Shown here: piece after piece, positions 39,597 to 48,235 of the stretch
Layout of the letters: each line of letters opens with the position of its first letter
Numbering within the stretch: the stretch's first letter is position 1
DNA from: Terriglobales bacterium
Lineage (GTDB): Bacteria; Acidobacteriota; Terriglobia; Terriglobales; Acidobacteriaceae
Assembly: GCA_035567895.1 (NCBI GenBank)
Contig: DATMPC010000001.1
Coordinates: 151,591 to 215,590 of the forward strand
DNA: 64,000 bases
Direction: 5' to 3'
Program-made: the position numbers and the translations under genes
The notes under the pieces: model-generated
Told to the model about the DNA's origin: nothing
Databases searched by the model: none
Seen by the model: the letters and a program-made list of their open reading frames with translations, nothing else

Positions 39597-41336
39597 ATGT
39601 TTGGCGCGAACGTTGCTTCAGGCGAAGTGGAATTCCGAGTATGGGCTCCGAAGCTGCAGAAGCTCTCGGTGGAGTTAAATGGCTCGGCCTTCGAGCTAAG
39701 CCGCAACGATGCGGACATCTTCTCCGGCAGTCTTAAGGCCAAGGCAGGAGACCGCTATTGCTACCTCGTCGGAGACAGGCGTCTGCCTGATCCGGTCTCG
39801 CGTCTTCTGCCCGAAGGTGCGCATGGACGTACGGAGATCGTCGATCCCGAGGCCTTCGAGTGGAGCGATGAAAGCTGGACAGGTCTTTCGTTCAATGAGT
39901 ATGTGCTTTACGAGCTCCATGTTGGGACTTTCTCGCCCGAAGGCACCTTCGACGGCGTGATTAACAGGCTTGACTACTTGCGATCGCTCGGCGTAACTGC
40001 GATCGAGATCATGCCGGTTGCTGCTTTTCCTGGCGAGCGCAATTGGGGCTACGACGGAGTGTCTCTCTACGCCGTTCAGGCGAGCTACGGTGAACCGGAG
40101 GGTCTGAAGCGTCTGGTGAACGCAGCGCATCACGTCGGGCTCGCTGTCGTGGTCGACGTCGTCTACAACCATCTCGGTGCAGAAGGAAATTATCTACGCG
40201 AGTTCGGCCCGTACTTTACCGATCGTTATCACACGGTCTGGGGCGACGCCATCAACTACGACGATGAAGGCAGTCAGCAGGTTCGGAAATATGTAATCGA
40301 GAACGCGCTGTACTGGATCCGCGAGTATCACATCGATGGCCTGCGTCTCGATGCCATCCAGGCGATCTACGACAGTTCAAAGACGCACATCATCAAGGAA
40401 CTCGCGCGCGATGTGCAGGAGTTCGCTCGCGGTGCTAACCGACAAATCGCTGTGATAGCCGAATCAGACCAGAACGATCGCAATCTGATTTTGCCGGCCA
40501 ATGAAGGTGGATTCGGAGTCGACGCTGTGTGGAGCGACGACTTTCATCACTCTGTTCACACGTTTCTGACGAAGGAAAATCGCGGCTATTACCAAGATTA
40601 CGGAGAACCGGAGAAGATCGTAAAGGCACTGAACGAAGGATTTGTATTTCAAGGACAGCACTATCGCTTCTGGCGCGCCTCGCGCGGCTCGAGCACAGAT
40701 GGAATTCCGCTGCTCAGACATGTCTTCTGCATTCAGAACCACGATCAGGTTGGCAATCGCTGCAACGGTGAGCGCCTTGCTCATCTAGTGCCGCGTGGGG
40801 CTGTCAAAGCAGCAGCCGCGTTACTGCTACTCGCGCCGGAGACGCCGCTGCTCTTCATGGGCGAAGAGTATGCCGAGCCCGCGCACTTCCAGTTCTTCAC
40901 CGACTATGGAGATAAGAACCTGCAAGAAGCCGTAGTCGAAGGACGAAAGAAGGAGTTCGAAGACTTCGGCTGGGAGGAGACTCCGAATCCGCAGGATCCA
41001 GAAACTTTTGCGCGCTCAAAATTGACGTGGAAGACCGACGACGAGATGCTTGCCTGGTACCGGCAGCTCTTGGAACTTCGCCGCAAGTTCGTGACGCACT
41101 CACCTCGAACCTGTCGTGCACGACTATCAGATGGAGCGATCGTGCTCGAGGTCCCAGCTCAAAACTCCGAGTTGATACTCAGAGTGCGATTTCCCGGATC
41201 GGGCAAATATGTCGGCGAGAAGGAAGGAGCCGAGCAAGTCTTGTTACGCAGTCAAGAAGATGGATACGAGACCGTGATCATCAAAAGCGAGCGTACACCC
41301 CAAGCGGTGCAACCGAACCAAGCGGCTGCCGACTAG
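39597..41336 (+). CDS. treZ: Malto-oligosyltrehalose trehalohydrolase
   Basis: A 579-residue GH13 enzyme. An N-terminal CBM48-like domain (VEFRVWAPKLQKLSVEL) precedes the barrel, with GERNWGYDGV, VVVDVVYNHLGAEGNYL, the nucleophile Asp in DGLRLDAI, the acid/base Glu in IAESD, and QNHDQVGNR. NWGYDGV and ELHVGTFSPEGTFDGV are typical of TreZ. It releases trehalose from the end of maltooligosyltrehalose made by TreY, which is not in this window. It is convergent with the helicase gene. A second trehalose route is encoded at 49.5-52.5 kb. Confidence 0.9.
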   Translation: MFGANVASGEVEFRVWAPKLQKLSVELNGSAFELSRNDADIFSGSLKAKAGDRYCYLVGDRRLPDPVSRLLPEGAHGRTEIVDPEAFEWSDESWTGLSFNEYVLYELHVGTFSPEGTFDGVINRLDYLRSLGVTAIEIMPVAAFPGERNWGYDGVSLYAVQASYGEPEGLKRLVNAAHHVGLAVVVDVVYNHLGAEGNYLREFGPYFTDRYHTVWGDAINYDDEGSQQVRKYVIENALYWIREYHIDGLRLDAIQAIYDSSKTHIIKELARDVQEFARGANRQIAVIAESDQNDRNLILPANEGGFGVDAVWSDDFHHSVHTFLTKENRGYYQDYGEPEKIVKALNEGFVFQGQHYRFWRASRGSSTDGIPLLRHVFCIQNHDQVGNRCNGERLAHLVPRGAVKAAAALLLLAPETPLLFMGEEYAEPAHFQFFTDYGDKNLQEAVVEGRKKEFEDFGWEETPNPQDPETFARSKLTWKTDDEMLAWYRQLLELRRKFVTHSPRTCRARLSDGAIVLEVPAQNSELILRVRFPGSGKYVGEKEGAEQVLLRSQEDGYETVIIKSERTPQAVQPNQAAAD

Positions 41337-41340
41337 GTAG

Positions 41341-44319
41341 TTAAGCGCTCACTCCGGCCACGTGAGACTCTGCGGATTCGAACACTCGCTCTACCGTAGC
41401 GGGACATAGGCTGTTGTAGCCGCAGTTCTTGCAATGGAATCCCGGAGTGGGATTGAAAGCTCCTGCTCGAATTCCGTTGGCAACGTCCAGGACCTTGCTG
41501 CGAATCTTCTCTTCGTTGTTTACCCGCTCGGTTTCGGCGGTGCTGTTGTCTTCGAGGTTATAGAAGGCCAGTCTCTGAACAGTGTGACCTTCGAGCCTCG
41601 CGGCCATCGCGTAGATACCAAGCTGAACGCTTGTATCCGCATCCATATTGCTTTTGGGAGCTCCGGTCTTATAGTCCAGCACCTGGACCCCGCCTCCTTC
41701 GAGCCGGTCAATGCGATCGATGCGGCCGTTGATCATCACGTTCTCAATCCCGAAACGGAACTTTTTCTCAGTGCTGAGGACACTTGGTTTGGGTTCAAGT
41801 GCGCGCAGCGCAACAAACTGCCGCAGTTGCTCAGCCCCCTGGCGCTCGTAGAGTTTTCTTTGCAGGGGCTCATCGATCTTTGCCTGCTCGAACTCTCGCA
41901 GAAAGATCTCCACACTCTCTTCCGCCGTGCGTTCGATCCCGCGCATGGCGGCATCGTAAAAGTCTTTCAGAGTGGAATGCATTGCGGCTCCATACTGCAG
42001 GGCGGCAGAAGGCTCCTCAGGAAGCCGCCAGTGCTTTTGCAATGCATACTTGAGCGGACAAATTGCATACGTCTGGATTGCCGACGCACTTAACTCCACA
42101 GTTTGTAACGAGCTCTCAACGGCGATAGCTGCCCACGACGGCAGTTCACGCGCAATCTCCTTGCGAGCTGCGTCGCGAGGATCTCGAATTCGGAGCGCAT
42201 GTCTTACGGTGGAGTCCTCGCCGAGATCGCGTAAGAATCCCGAAGGAGTTTCCTGCTTGTTTTTGCCGCCGCGCAAACGACCATAAAGCGTGAGCGCATC
42301 GCGAGCCCGAGTAATGGCCACGTAGAAGAGCCGTCGTTCCTCCTCGCGATGGATCTCCTCATCGCTCTTTCCGGCAAGAGAGTTCGCACGGCTGAGCTCG
42401 CGCGGAAATTCAAAGAGTGTCTCCTTGTAGTTCATTGGGAACGACTGGGAAACTACGCGCAAAACGAAGACATTCTTGAATTCCAGCCCCTTGGAAGCGT
42501 GGACTGTCAGCAGCTTTACTGCGTCGCGATTCGTATCGGCACTCTCGGAAGGCACCTGGTGGAATTCATCCTCTGGGCGCTCAGGAGAAGCGAGTGGAAG
42601 CGTCCCTCCGCCGGTCTTATAAAGGTCAAGGTACTCGAGAAACTCAGGCAGCCGGCCGGTCTGAGCAATGCGCTTCTCGCGCCACTTAGCGGCGAACTCC
42701 CGAAGGCGAACCAGCTCAACCGAGGTGCTGAAGATATTCAGAATCGCGGCTGCCGCATCGATGACTTGCAGCAGATCGCCATTCGCAGCATCGCAGCTCT
42801 GGGCAAATTCATGAAGCGAACGCAGCAGCTCCGATCCACCGGGCACATCTTCGAGGATCTGAGCGACCTTCGTGCCGCGTGGTGATGCGGATAATTTCGC
42901 GTACAACGTGTTGAGATCGATGCCCGAGTCTGCGCGCAAAGCGAGACGAAAGAAAGCAACATCGTCAGTGCGGGAAATCGCGCAATGCAGCCATGCGACC
43001 ATGTCGCGCAACGCATCGCTCTCGAATACATCGGTATCCTGCACTTCAAAAGGAATTGATCTGGCGCCAAGCTCCTCTACCAGCCCCTCGGCATTAGAGT
43101 GGCTGCGGAACAGCACCGCGGAGTCGCTCCAGCGGGCGCCCTGAGCATGCAAGTCGAGGATACGCTCAGCAATGTCCGAGCACTCCTGCGGATATTCCCG
43201 ATAAGGAACTATGTCCACGAGTTCGGTTGCGAACAGCAATGCATCTCCGGTTTGGCGATCTTCTTCGTCGCGGGCGGAGAGCAGCCTTTCGCGGTCGAGA
43301 CTCAGCCGGCTACCCGCTGGGGAAAATCCTGGATTGTGGCGAATGCTGGAGAAACCGCAATCGAGGATGTTCTGCGTAGAACGCTGATTCGCCGCGAGAT
43401 TGATGATGTTCTTTTGCTCCAGCCCGTCAAAAACGCTGATGAACTCAGTGAAGGCCGCGCTCGAAGCTCCACGAAAATGGTAGATAGCCTGGTCGGGATC
43501 GCCGACTGCAAATACATTCTGCTCAGCTCCCGCCAGCACGCGCGTGAGTTCGATCTGCGCGTGGTTTGAGTCTTGAAATTCATCAACGAGCAGGAAGCGG
43601 GCTTTGCGACGCTCGCGCGCAAGCAACAATCCGTCGCTTCGCAGCAACTGCGTTGCCCGAGACACGAGCGCGCCAAAAGTTAAGAGGCGATTTGAAGCTA
43701 GCAATGTTTCGACTGCAGTAAAGATCGCTGCAATCTCCTGGCAGAGCTCGAGAACCGTCTCGCGGCTCATGGTCTCAGCTTGTTTTTTCTTCGCGACACG
43801 TGGTGCAGCGACTTCGCCGGCCCGAACCCGGGCTACGTACGCCGCGTAGGTGCTCGCGTCCACCAACTCGTCAGAACAGCGGTCAAAAAAAGTGAGCAGA
43901 TCTTTAAGGAAGCGACCCGGATTCGCAGCGCGTAAAAAACGGTTCAGCGGCAGATCGGCAACTCGCTGACGCAGAAATGTCCATAACTCGAATTGGTCGA
44001 GCAATTGGAAGTCTTCTCCAGCTTCACGCAGAAGTTGATAGCAATATCCGTGAAACGTGGAGGCGTGCAGTCCAGATGCAGCGATCCCCGCAGAAGACTT
44101 GGCTACCCTTGACCTGATCTCCCGCGCAGCCTTATGCGTAAACGTGAATGCTCGAATCTCGTTCGGATGAGCATGCTTCCCTGTGATCAATCGCGATATG
44201 CGATGTACAAGGACGCTCGTCTTACCAGTTCCGGCCCCAGCCAGCACCAGCATGGGTCCTTGAGCGTGATTGGCGGCCTGCTTTTGCTTCGGATTGAGCT
44301 GCGAATATGAGATTCCCAT
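41341..44319 (-). CDS. UvrD-family helicase fused to RecB-type nuclease with Fe-S cluster
   Basis: About 992 residues. Superfamily 1 helicase motifs run in order: LNPKQKQAANHAQGPMLVLAGAGTGKTS, LLVDEFQDSN, VGDPDQAIYHFRGA, LTVHASKGLEFKNVFV and FYVAITRARD. The C-terminal 250 residues are a PD-(D/E)XK nuclease: ICPLKYAL, NGRIDRIDRL, QVLDYKTG, and cysteines in HCKNCGYNSLC that with the first Cys can hold a 4Fe-4S cluster as in AddB/Cas4/RecB-like nucleases. It probably resects or repairs DNA ends in one polypeptide. ATG 44319 fits the helicase start; the frame is open to 44340. Confidence 0.9.
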   Translation of the reverse strand: MGISYSQLNPKQKQAANHAQGPMLVLAGAGTGKTSVLVHRISRLITGKHAHPNEIRAFTFTHKAAREIRSRVAKSSAGIAASGLHASTFHGYCYQLLREAGEDFQLLDQFELWTFLRQRVADLPLNRFLRAANPGRFLKDLLTFFDRCSDELVDASTYAAYVARVRAGEVAAPRVAKKKQAETMSRETVLELCQEIAAIFTAVETLLASNRLLTFGALVSRATQLLRSDGLLLARERRKARFLLVDEFQDSNHAQIELTRVLAGAEQNVFAVGDPDQAIYHFRGASSAAFTEFISVFDGLEQKNIINLAANQRSTQNILDCGFSSIRHNPGFSPAGSRLSLDRERLLSARDEEDRQTGDALLFATELVDIVPYREYPQECSDIAERILDLHAQGARWSDSAVLFRSHSNAEGLVEELGARSIPFEVQDTDVFESDALRDMVAWLHCAISRTDDVAFFRLALRADSGIDLNTLYAKLSASPRGTKVAQILEDVPGGSELLRSLHEFAQSCDAANGDLLQVIDAAAAILNIFSTSVELVRLREFAAKWREKRIAQTGRLPEFLEYLDLYKTGGGTLPLASPERPEDEFHQVPSESADTNRDAVKLLTVHASKGLEFKNVFVLRVVSQSFPMNYKETLFEFPRELSRANSLAGKSDEEIHREEERRLFYVAITRARDALTLYGRLRGGKNKQETPSGFLRDLGEDSTVRHALRIRDPRDAARKEIARELPSWAAIAVESSLQTVELSASAIQTYAICPLKYALQKHWRLPEEPSAALQYGAAMHSTLKDFYDAAMRGIERTAEESVEIFLREFEQAKIDEPLQRKLYERQGAEQLRQFVALRALEPKPSVLSTEKKFRFGIENVMINGRIDRIDRLEGGGVQVLDYKTGAPKSNMDADTSVQLGIYAMAARLEGHTVQRLAFYNLEDNSTAETERVNNEEKIRSKVLDVANGIRAGAFNPTPGFHCKNCGYNSLCPATVERVFESAESHVAGVSA

Positions 44320-44436
44320 GAAGCCCGTGAACACCAGCATGCATTATGCGAAAGAAAGGCGAACAAAGCAACGGGAATTTCCTGTGGATGGGAGTGCAAG
44401 TGTGGAAGACAAGAAATCCGCTGGCTGCATGAGTGG

Positions 44437-44456
44437 CACAGCCGCCCTCGGCTGTG
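44437..44456. terminator. Perfect palindrome directly after rsmE
   Basis: CACAGCCG-CCCT-CGGCTGTG is an eight-base-pair perfect stem with a four-base loop, touching the rsmE stop codon (44457-44459). There is no U-tract on the minus strand, so it may be a processing or stabilising hairpin, a REP-like unit or a weak terminator of the hrcA-grpE-dnaJ-rsmE transcript. Confidence 0.5.
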
Positions 44457-45179
44457 TTAGCTGGGGGACCGCTGGAAGGATTGTGCAATTACCAAAGCTG
44501 CAATGGCTGCAGTTTCGGCCCGAAGGATGGTCGGGCCGAGAGATGCCCTTAGCCATTCACTCTTGTCGAACAACGAGAGGTCCGATTCAGTCCAGCCACC
44601 TTCAGGTCCAATTGCTAGAGACAGCTCCGATGCCGACTCTATCGTCTCCGCCAGCCTATGCTCACGTTCCGTTTCGGCCAGCACGATCCGTTTCCCGGGG
44701 GCACGCGAAATTACATCCTCAATCTTTCCGGGATCGGGAATTTCTGGAACAACATCACGGCGGGACTGCTGCGCAGCTTCATGCGCGATTCGACGCCAGC
44801 GTTCCACGCGCTTTCGGGCTGCCGATACAAGATGTGAATCCGTGCGGCGCGCGATCACCGGAACAATGCTGCTAACTCCCAGCTCCGTGCTTTTTTCTAT
44901 AGCCCACTCAAACCGATCAAATTTGAAGACGGCCAAGTACAGGTGAATCGGCGCTGTTTGTGGCCGAGGGTCACCTTGGGGCAGGTCACGCGTAGAAAAG
45001 ACGACGCGCTCCGACTCGATCTCCACGATCTCGCCCAAGAGCACACCGGAAGGCGTTGCGATCTCGAATTGCTGGCCTATTCGCGCACGCAGAACGCGGG
45101 AGAGATGCTCGGCGTTCTTGCCCAACAGGAAGGCGCGGTCGCCCGACACCTCATCGGCAATCCAGCGACGGCGGGTCAT
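44457..45179 (-). CDS. rsmE: 16S rRNA (uracil-1498-N3)-methyltransferase RsmE
   Basis: A 240-residue SPOUT methyltransferase. The N-terminal PUA-like part starts TRRRWIADEVSGDRAFLLGKNAEHLSRVLRARIGQ. The C-terminal knot carries SLAIGPEGGWTESDLSLFDKSEW and LRASLGPTILRAETAAI, both RsmE hallmarks. It methylates U1498 in the decoding centre. It follows dnaJ by ten bases, a very common gene order. Confidence 0.94.
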   Translation of the reverse strand: MTRRRWIADEVSGDRAFLLGKNAEHLSRVLRARIGQQFEIATPSGVLLGEIVEIESERVVFSTRDLPQGDPRPQTAPIHLYLAVFKFDRFEWAIEKSTELGVSSIVPVIARRTDSHLVSAARKRVERWRRIAHEAAQQSRRDVVPEIPDPGKIEDVISRAPGKRIVLAETEREHRLAETIESASELSLAIGPEGGWTESDLSLFDKSEWLRASLGPTILRAETAAIAALVIAQSFQRSPS

Positions 45180-45189
45180 GGGAGGTCGT

Positions 45190-46296
45190 TTACTGTAGGC
45201 GCGCCTTCATGCGTTCAAAGAAGCTGCGCTTGTCCTGCTTGTCGTCGATCTGGGTGATAGTCGCCAATTCTTCCAGAAGCTCGCGTTGACGCGGGGAAAG
45301 CTTCTTCGGAATCTGCACGTCGACGTGAACGATGAGGTCTCCTCGTCCCCGGCCGCGCAGCACGGGAACACCTTTGTTCCGAATTGGAATTTGCTGGCCA
45401 CTCTGTGTTCCAGCCGGAATCTTGAGTGTGTGTTCGCCGTCAAAGGTGGGAACGGTAACTTCGGTTCCCAGCGCCGCCTGCGGAAACGCGATCGACACCA
45501 TGCAGTGCAGATCGTTGCCGTCGCGCGCGTAGAAGGAGTCTTCCCTTAAACCGAGCACAACATAGAGGTCTCCAGGAGGCCCGCCGAAAATACCCGCCTC
45601 ACCCTCGCCCTGATACCGAATGCGCGTGCCGTCTTCTACTCCGGGCGGAATATCAATCTGCATCTTGTGTTCGCGAATCACGCGACCTTCGCCGCGGCAG
45701 GTCTTGCACGGATCGGTGATCACTTGCCCCGTGCCTCCGCACGTTCCGCAGGTGCGTGCCACGCTGAAGAAGCCCTGCTGATAGCGGAGTTGGCCGCGTC
45801 CGCCACACGCATTGCAAGTAGTTGGCTGCTTTCCATGAGCAGCACCTGTCCCGCGGCACGTATCGCAGGTCTCGGACTTGCGTACCGGAATCTCGGTGCT
45901 CTTGCCGAAGATCGCGTCCTTCAGCTCAATGTTGATGTCGGCACGCAGGTCTGCGCCTCGCTGTGCGCGGCTGCGGCGTCGTCCGCCACCGAAGGCATCG
46001 CCAAATCCGAACAGATCGCCGAAGATCTCGCTGAGGTCCTGGAACGACGAAGCATCAAAGCCGCCCCCACCTCCTCCAACCGCCGCATGACCAAAACGGT
46101 CGTACTGCGCGCGCTTATCCTCATCCGAAAGGACGCCGTACGCCTCGCTCGCCTCTTTGAATTTCTCTTCCGCCTCTTTGTCACCAGGATTGCGATCCGG
46201 GTGAAACTGCATGGCGAGCTTGCGGTAGGAACTCTTCAGCTCCTGCTCGGTGCAACTCCGGCTTACACCTAGAACTTCGTAATAATCCCGCTTCAC
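45190..46296 (-). CDS. dnaJ: Chaperone DnaJ
   Basis: A 368-residue type I J-protein. The J domain has HPD at residues 32-34. A Gly/Phe-rich linker (GGGGGGFDASSFQDLSEIFGDLFGFGD) precedes four zinc repeats CDTCRGTG, CNACGGRG, CGTCGGTG and CKTCRGEG and the substrate-binding C-terminus. It stimulates DnaK, whose gene is not in the window. It lies 24 bases after grpE. Confidence 0.97.
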   Translation of the reverse strand: MKRDYYEVLGVSRSCTEQELKSSYRKLAMQFHPDRNPGDKEAEEKFKEASEAYGVLSDEDKRAQYDRFGHAAVGGGGGGFDASSFQDLSEIFGDLFGFGDAFGGGRRRSRAQRGADLRADINIELKDAIFGKSTEIPVRKSETCDTCRGTGAAHGKQPTTCNACGGRGQLRYQQGFFSVARTCGTCGGTGQVITDPCKTCRGEGRVIREHKMQIDIPPGVEDGTRIRYQGEGEAGIFGGPPGDLYVVLGLREDSFYARDGNDLHCMVSIAFPQAALGTEVTVPTFDGEHTLKIPAGTQSGQQIPIRNKGVPVLRGRGRGDLIVHVDVQIPKKLSPRQRELLEELATITQIDDKQDKRSFFERMKARLQ

Positions 46297-46320
46297 TTTT
46301 GTAGGCAGGTGGATTCTCCG

Positions 46321-46914
46321 TTATTTGCTGGTTGGATTTGTGGCCACTCGAACCATCGCTGGACGCAGTAGTCGCTCTTTCAGTTTGTATCCGCGCTGCA
46401 GCTCGTCGATCACTTCGTGATCCGCGTGGTCTGCGGACTCCACCATCTCGATCGCCTCGTGCACGCGGGGATCGAAGGTACTCCCCTGCGCAGGAATCAC
46501 CTGCACACCGAGGCGCGACAAAGCATCGTCCATCTGCTTGCGGATGAGTTCGATTCCCGAACGTAGTGCCGGATCTGCGCCTTCACTCTTCTGGCTGCGC
46601 AGAGCCAGATCGAAGTTATCCAAAATGGGAAGGAAGTTTTTCACCGCGTCCGCAACTGCGTACTCTCGGAACTCCACTTGTTCGCGTGCATTACGCTTGC
46701 GATAGTTCTCGAATTCGGCCTGAAGGCGCGCGAGACGATCGAGCAGAGCGTCTCGCTCCTGGCTCACACGCTCGTATTCCTGACGCGAGACTCCACCTTG
46801 AGACTCCTGCGCCAGCTCCTGAGCATCAGCAGGCGGCAGAGATTCGTGCGCACCGTTTTGCTCTCCGTTTTCTTCTGTCTGTACTCTCTGATCCCGTTCT
46901 TTATCGAATGCCAT
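46321..46914 (-). CDS. grpE: Nucleotide exchange factor GrpE
   Basis: A 197-residue GrpE. An acidic disordered start is followed by a long coiled coil (ALLDRLARLQAEFENYRKRNAREQVEFREYA) and the beta domain with VIPAQGSTFDPRVHEAIEMV and VIDELQRGYKLKERLLRPAMVRVA. It releases ADP from DnaK. It begins eight bases after hrcA. Confidence 0.96.
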   Translation of the reverse strand: MAFDKERDQRVQTEENGEQNGAHESLPPADAQELAQESQGGVSRQEYERVSQERDALLDRLARLQAEFENYRKRNAREQVEFREYAVADAVKNFLPILDNFDLALRSQKSEGADPALRSGIELIRKQMDDALSRLGVQVIPAQGSTFDPRVHEAIEMVESADHADHEVIDELQRGYKLKERLLRPAMVRVATNPTSK

Positions 46915-46922
46915 GTTTATGA

Positions 46923-47969
46923 TTACTCGTTCTCATTTAAGACCTTGTCAAACAACTGCGCTATGTAAGACACAGCCGTAATCGTGTGCTCGTAATCCAT
47001 TCTCGTTGGCCCAATCACCGCCAGCGAGCCAACTACTTGCTGGCCCACTCGCGCCGGTGCTCCAATCAGCACCAGGTTGCGCATCTCGGGCAAGCGATCT
47101 TCTAAACCAATCACTACACGGACCGCCTCCTGCTTCGTATCAACGTAGCTGGAGAGCAGCTCCACGATGCGCTGCTTCTCTTCCAGAACTCGCAACATTT
47201 CGCGCAAACGCTCGCGATCCGTATCTTTGACAATGAGATTGGAGACCCCTTCTACCCATACAGTTTTGGGATCTTCTTCCTGATGCAGCGCTCCACCGCG
47301 ATAGAGCTGTTCCAGCGAGCTCATCAGCTTGTCGTACTCGCTACGTTCTCGCTCGATTCGGCGCGCCAGCTCCGTGCGAATCAACTCTATCGTCCATCCC
47401 TGGAAATTCAGGTTGATGTAGTTCGCGGCATTCTCGAGTTCAGTTTGGGAAACGTCCCGCTCCATCCGCAGAACGCGATCGCGAACGACTCCCGACTTCG
47501 TGACAACCACTGCAAGAACTTTGCCGGTGCTTAGCCGCGAGAAGTAAACATGCTCCAACTCATGGCGATCGTGGCCCGGAGACGATATGGCTACACCGAC
47601 CCCCCGTGAGATGAGAGACAAGACGTGCGAGGTTCGTTCCAGAAACTCCTGAGGATCCCCGATTCCGAGAAACGAACTGGTAATCAGTTCCTGGTCGGCC
47701 TGCGAGATCTGCGCCCGGCCTGTGAGCTGCTCGACGTAATACCGATATCCCTGCGGAGAGGGAACCCGCCCCGCTGAGGTGTGCGGCTGCTCCAGCAGTC
47801 CGGCATCGGCCAGGTCGGCCATTACGTTCCGGATGGTCGCCGGGCTCAATCCATCCTTGTTGGCGCGAGCGAGCGTGCGTGAGCCAACCGGTTCGCCGGT
47901 TGAGATATAAGTCTCGACAATCGCGGTCAGGATCTCCTGTTCCCGCGACCCTATGTTGGAGCTTGGCAT
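46923..47969 (-). CDS. hrcA: Heat-inducible transcription repressor HrcA
   Basis: A 348-residue HrcA. The winged-helix N-terminus is REQEILTAIVETYISTGEPVGSRTLARANKDGLSPATIRNVMADL, and SAGRVPSPQGYRYYVEQL follows. It represses heat-shock operons by binding CIRCE, and a CIRCE copy lies at 48063-48089 in front of the gene, so it should repress its own operon (hrcA-grpE-dnaJ-rsmE). GroESL, its folding partner in other bacteria, is not in this window. Confidence 0.96.
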   Translation of the reverse strand: MPSSNIGSREQEILTAIVETYISTGEPVGSRTLARANKDGLSPATIRNVMADLADAGLLEQPHTSAGRVPSPQGYRYYVEQLTGRAQISQADQELITSSFLGIGDPQEFLERTSHVLSLISRGVGVAISSPGHDRHELEHVYFSRLSTGKVLAVVVTKSGVVRDRVLRMERDVSQTELENAANYINLNFQGWTIELIRTELARRIERERSEYDKLMSSLEQLYRGGALHQEEDPKTVWVEGVSNLIVKDTDRERLREMLRVLEEKQRIVELLSSYVDTKQEAVRVVIGLEDRLPEMRNLVLIGAPARVGQQVVGSLAVIGPTRMDYEHTITAVSYIAQLFDKVLNENE

Positions 47970-48031
47970 ACTGCTAAGTTATTGATTCCGCTTGGATAAT
48001 ACCAGAGACCCGAGATACTCCTAGTGATTAG

Positions 48032-48061
48032 ATGATAGGAACCTGAGTGGGATGCTGTCAA
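48032..48061 (-). promoter_or_regulatory. Sigma-70-type promoter of the hrcA operon
   Basis: On the minus strand TTGACA (complement of 48056-48061) and TATCAT (complement of 48032-48037) are separated by 18 bases. The -35 box begins one base after the CIRCE element ends, so HrcA bound there would hinder polymerase. hrcA starts about 63 bases past the -10 box. Confidence 0.65.
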
Positions 48062-48062
48062 G

Positions 48063-48089
48063 ATAGCACTCCGGGTTCGGGAGTGCTAA
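48063..48089 (-). promoter_or_regulatory. CIRCE operator for HrcA
   Basis: ATAGCACTC, nine bases, GAGTGCTAA. This is the CIRCE consensus TTAGCACTC-N9-GAGTGCTAA with one mismatch in the first base. It lies directly upstream of the hrcA promoter -35 box and is the expected target of the HrcA encoded next to it. Confidence 0.92.
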
Positions 48090-48098
48090 GCCTGGAAA

Positions 48099-48226
48099 AG
48101 GCGAACACGAAGGGCACGAAGGAGAACATCAAGGTCACAAAGCAAATAAAGTCGTCAAAACTGGTCTTCAAAAACTGATTCTTCCGTGACCTCCTCTTTT
48201 TTCCTTCGTGACCTTCGTGTTCGCCT
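48099..48226. repeat. Long imperfect inverted repeat (hairpin element), copy 2
   Basis: Left arm 48099-48142 (AGGCGAACACGAAGGGCACG, later AAGGTCACAAAG) and right arm 48181-48226 (CTTCCGTGACC... ending TTCGTGTTCGCCT) pair over about 44 bases with interruptions. Both arms match those of the element at 28989-29110. It lies between the mrp stop and the CIRCE element, ten bases from the latter. Confidence 0.8.
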
Positions 48227-48235
48227 CTCCCTAGG

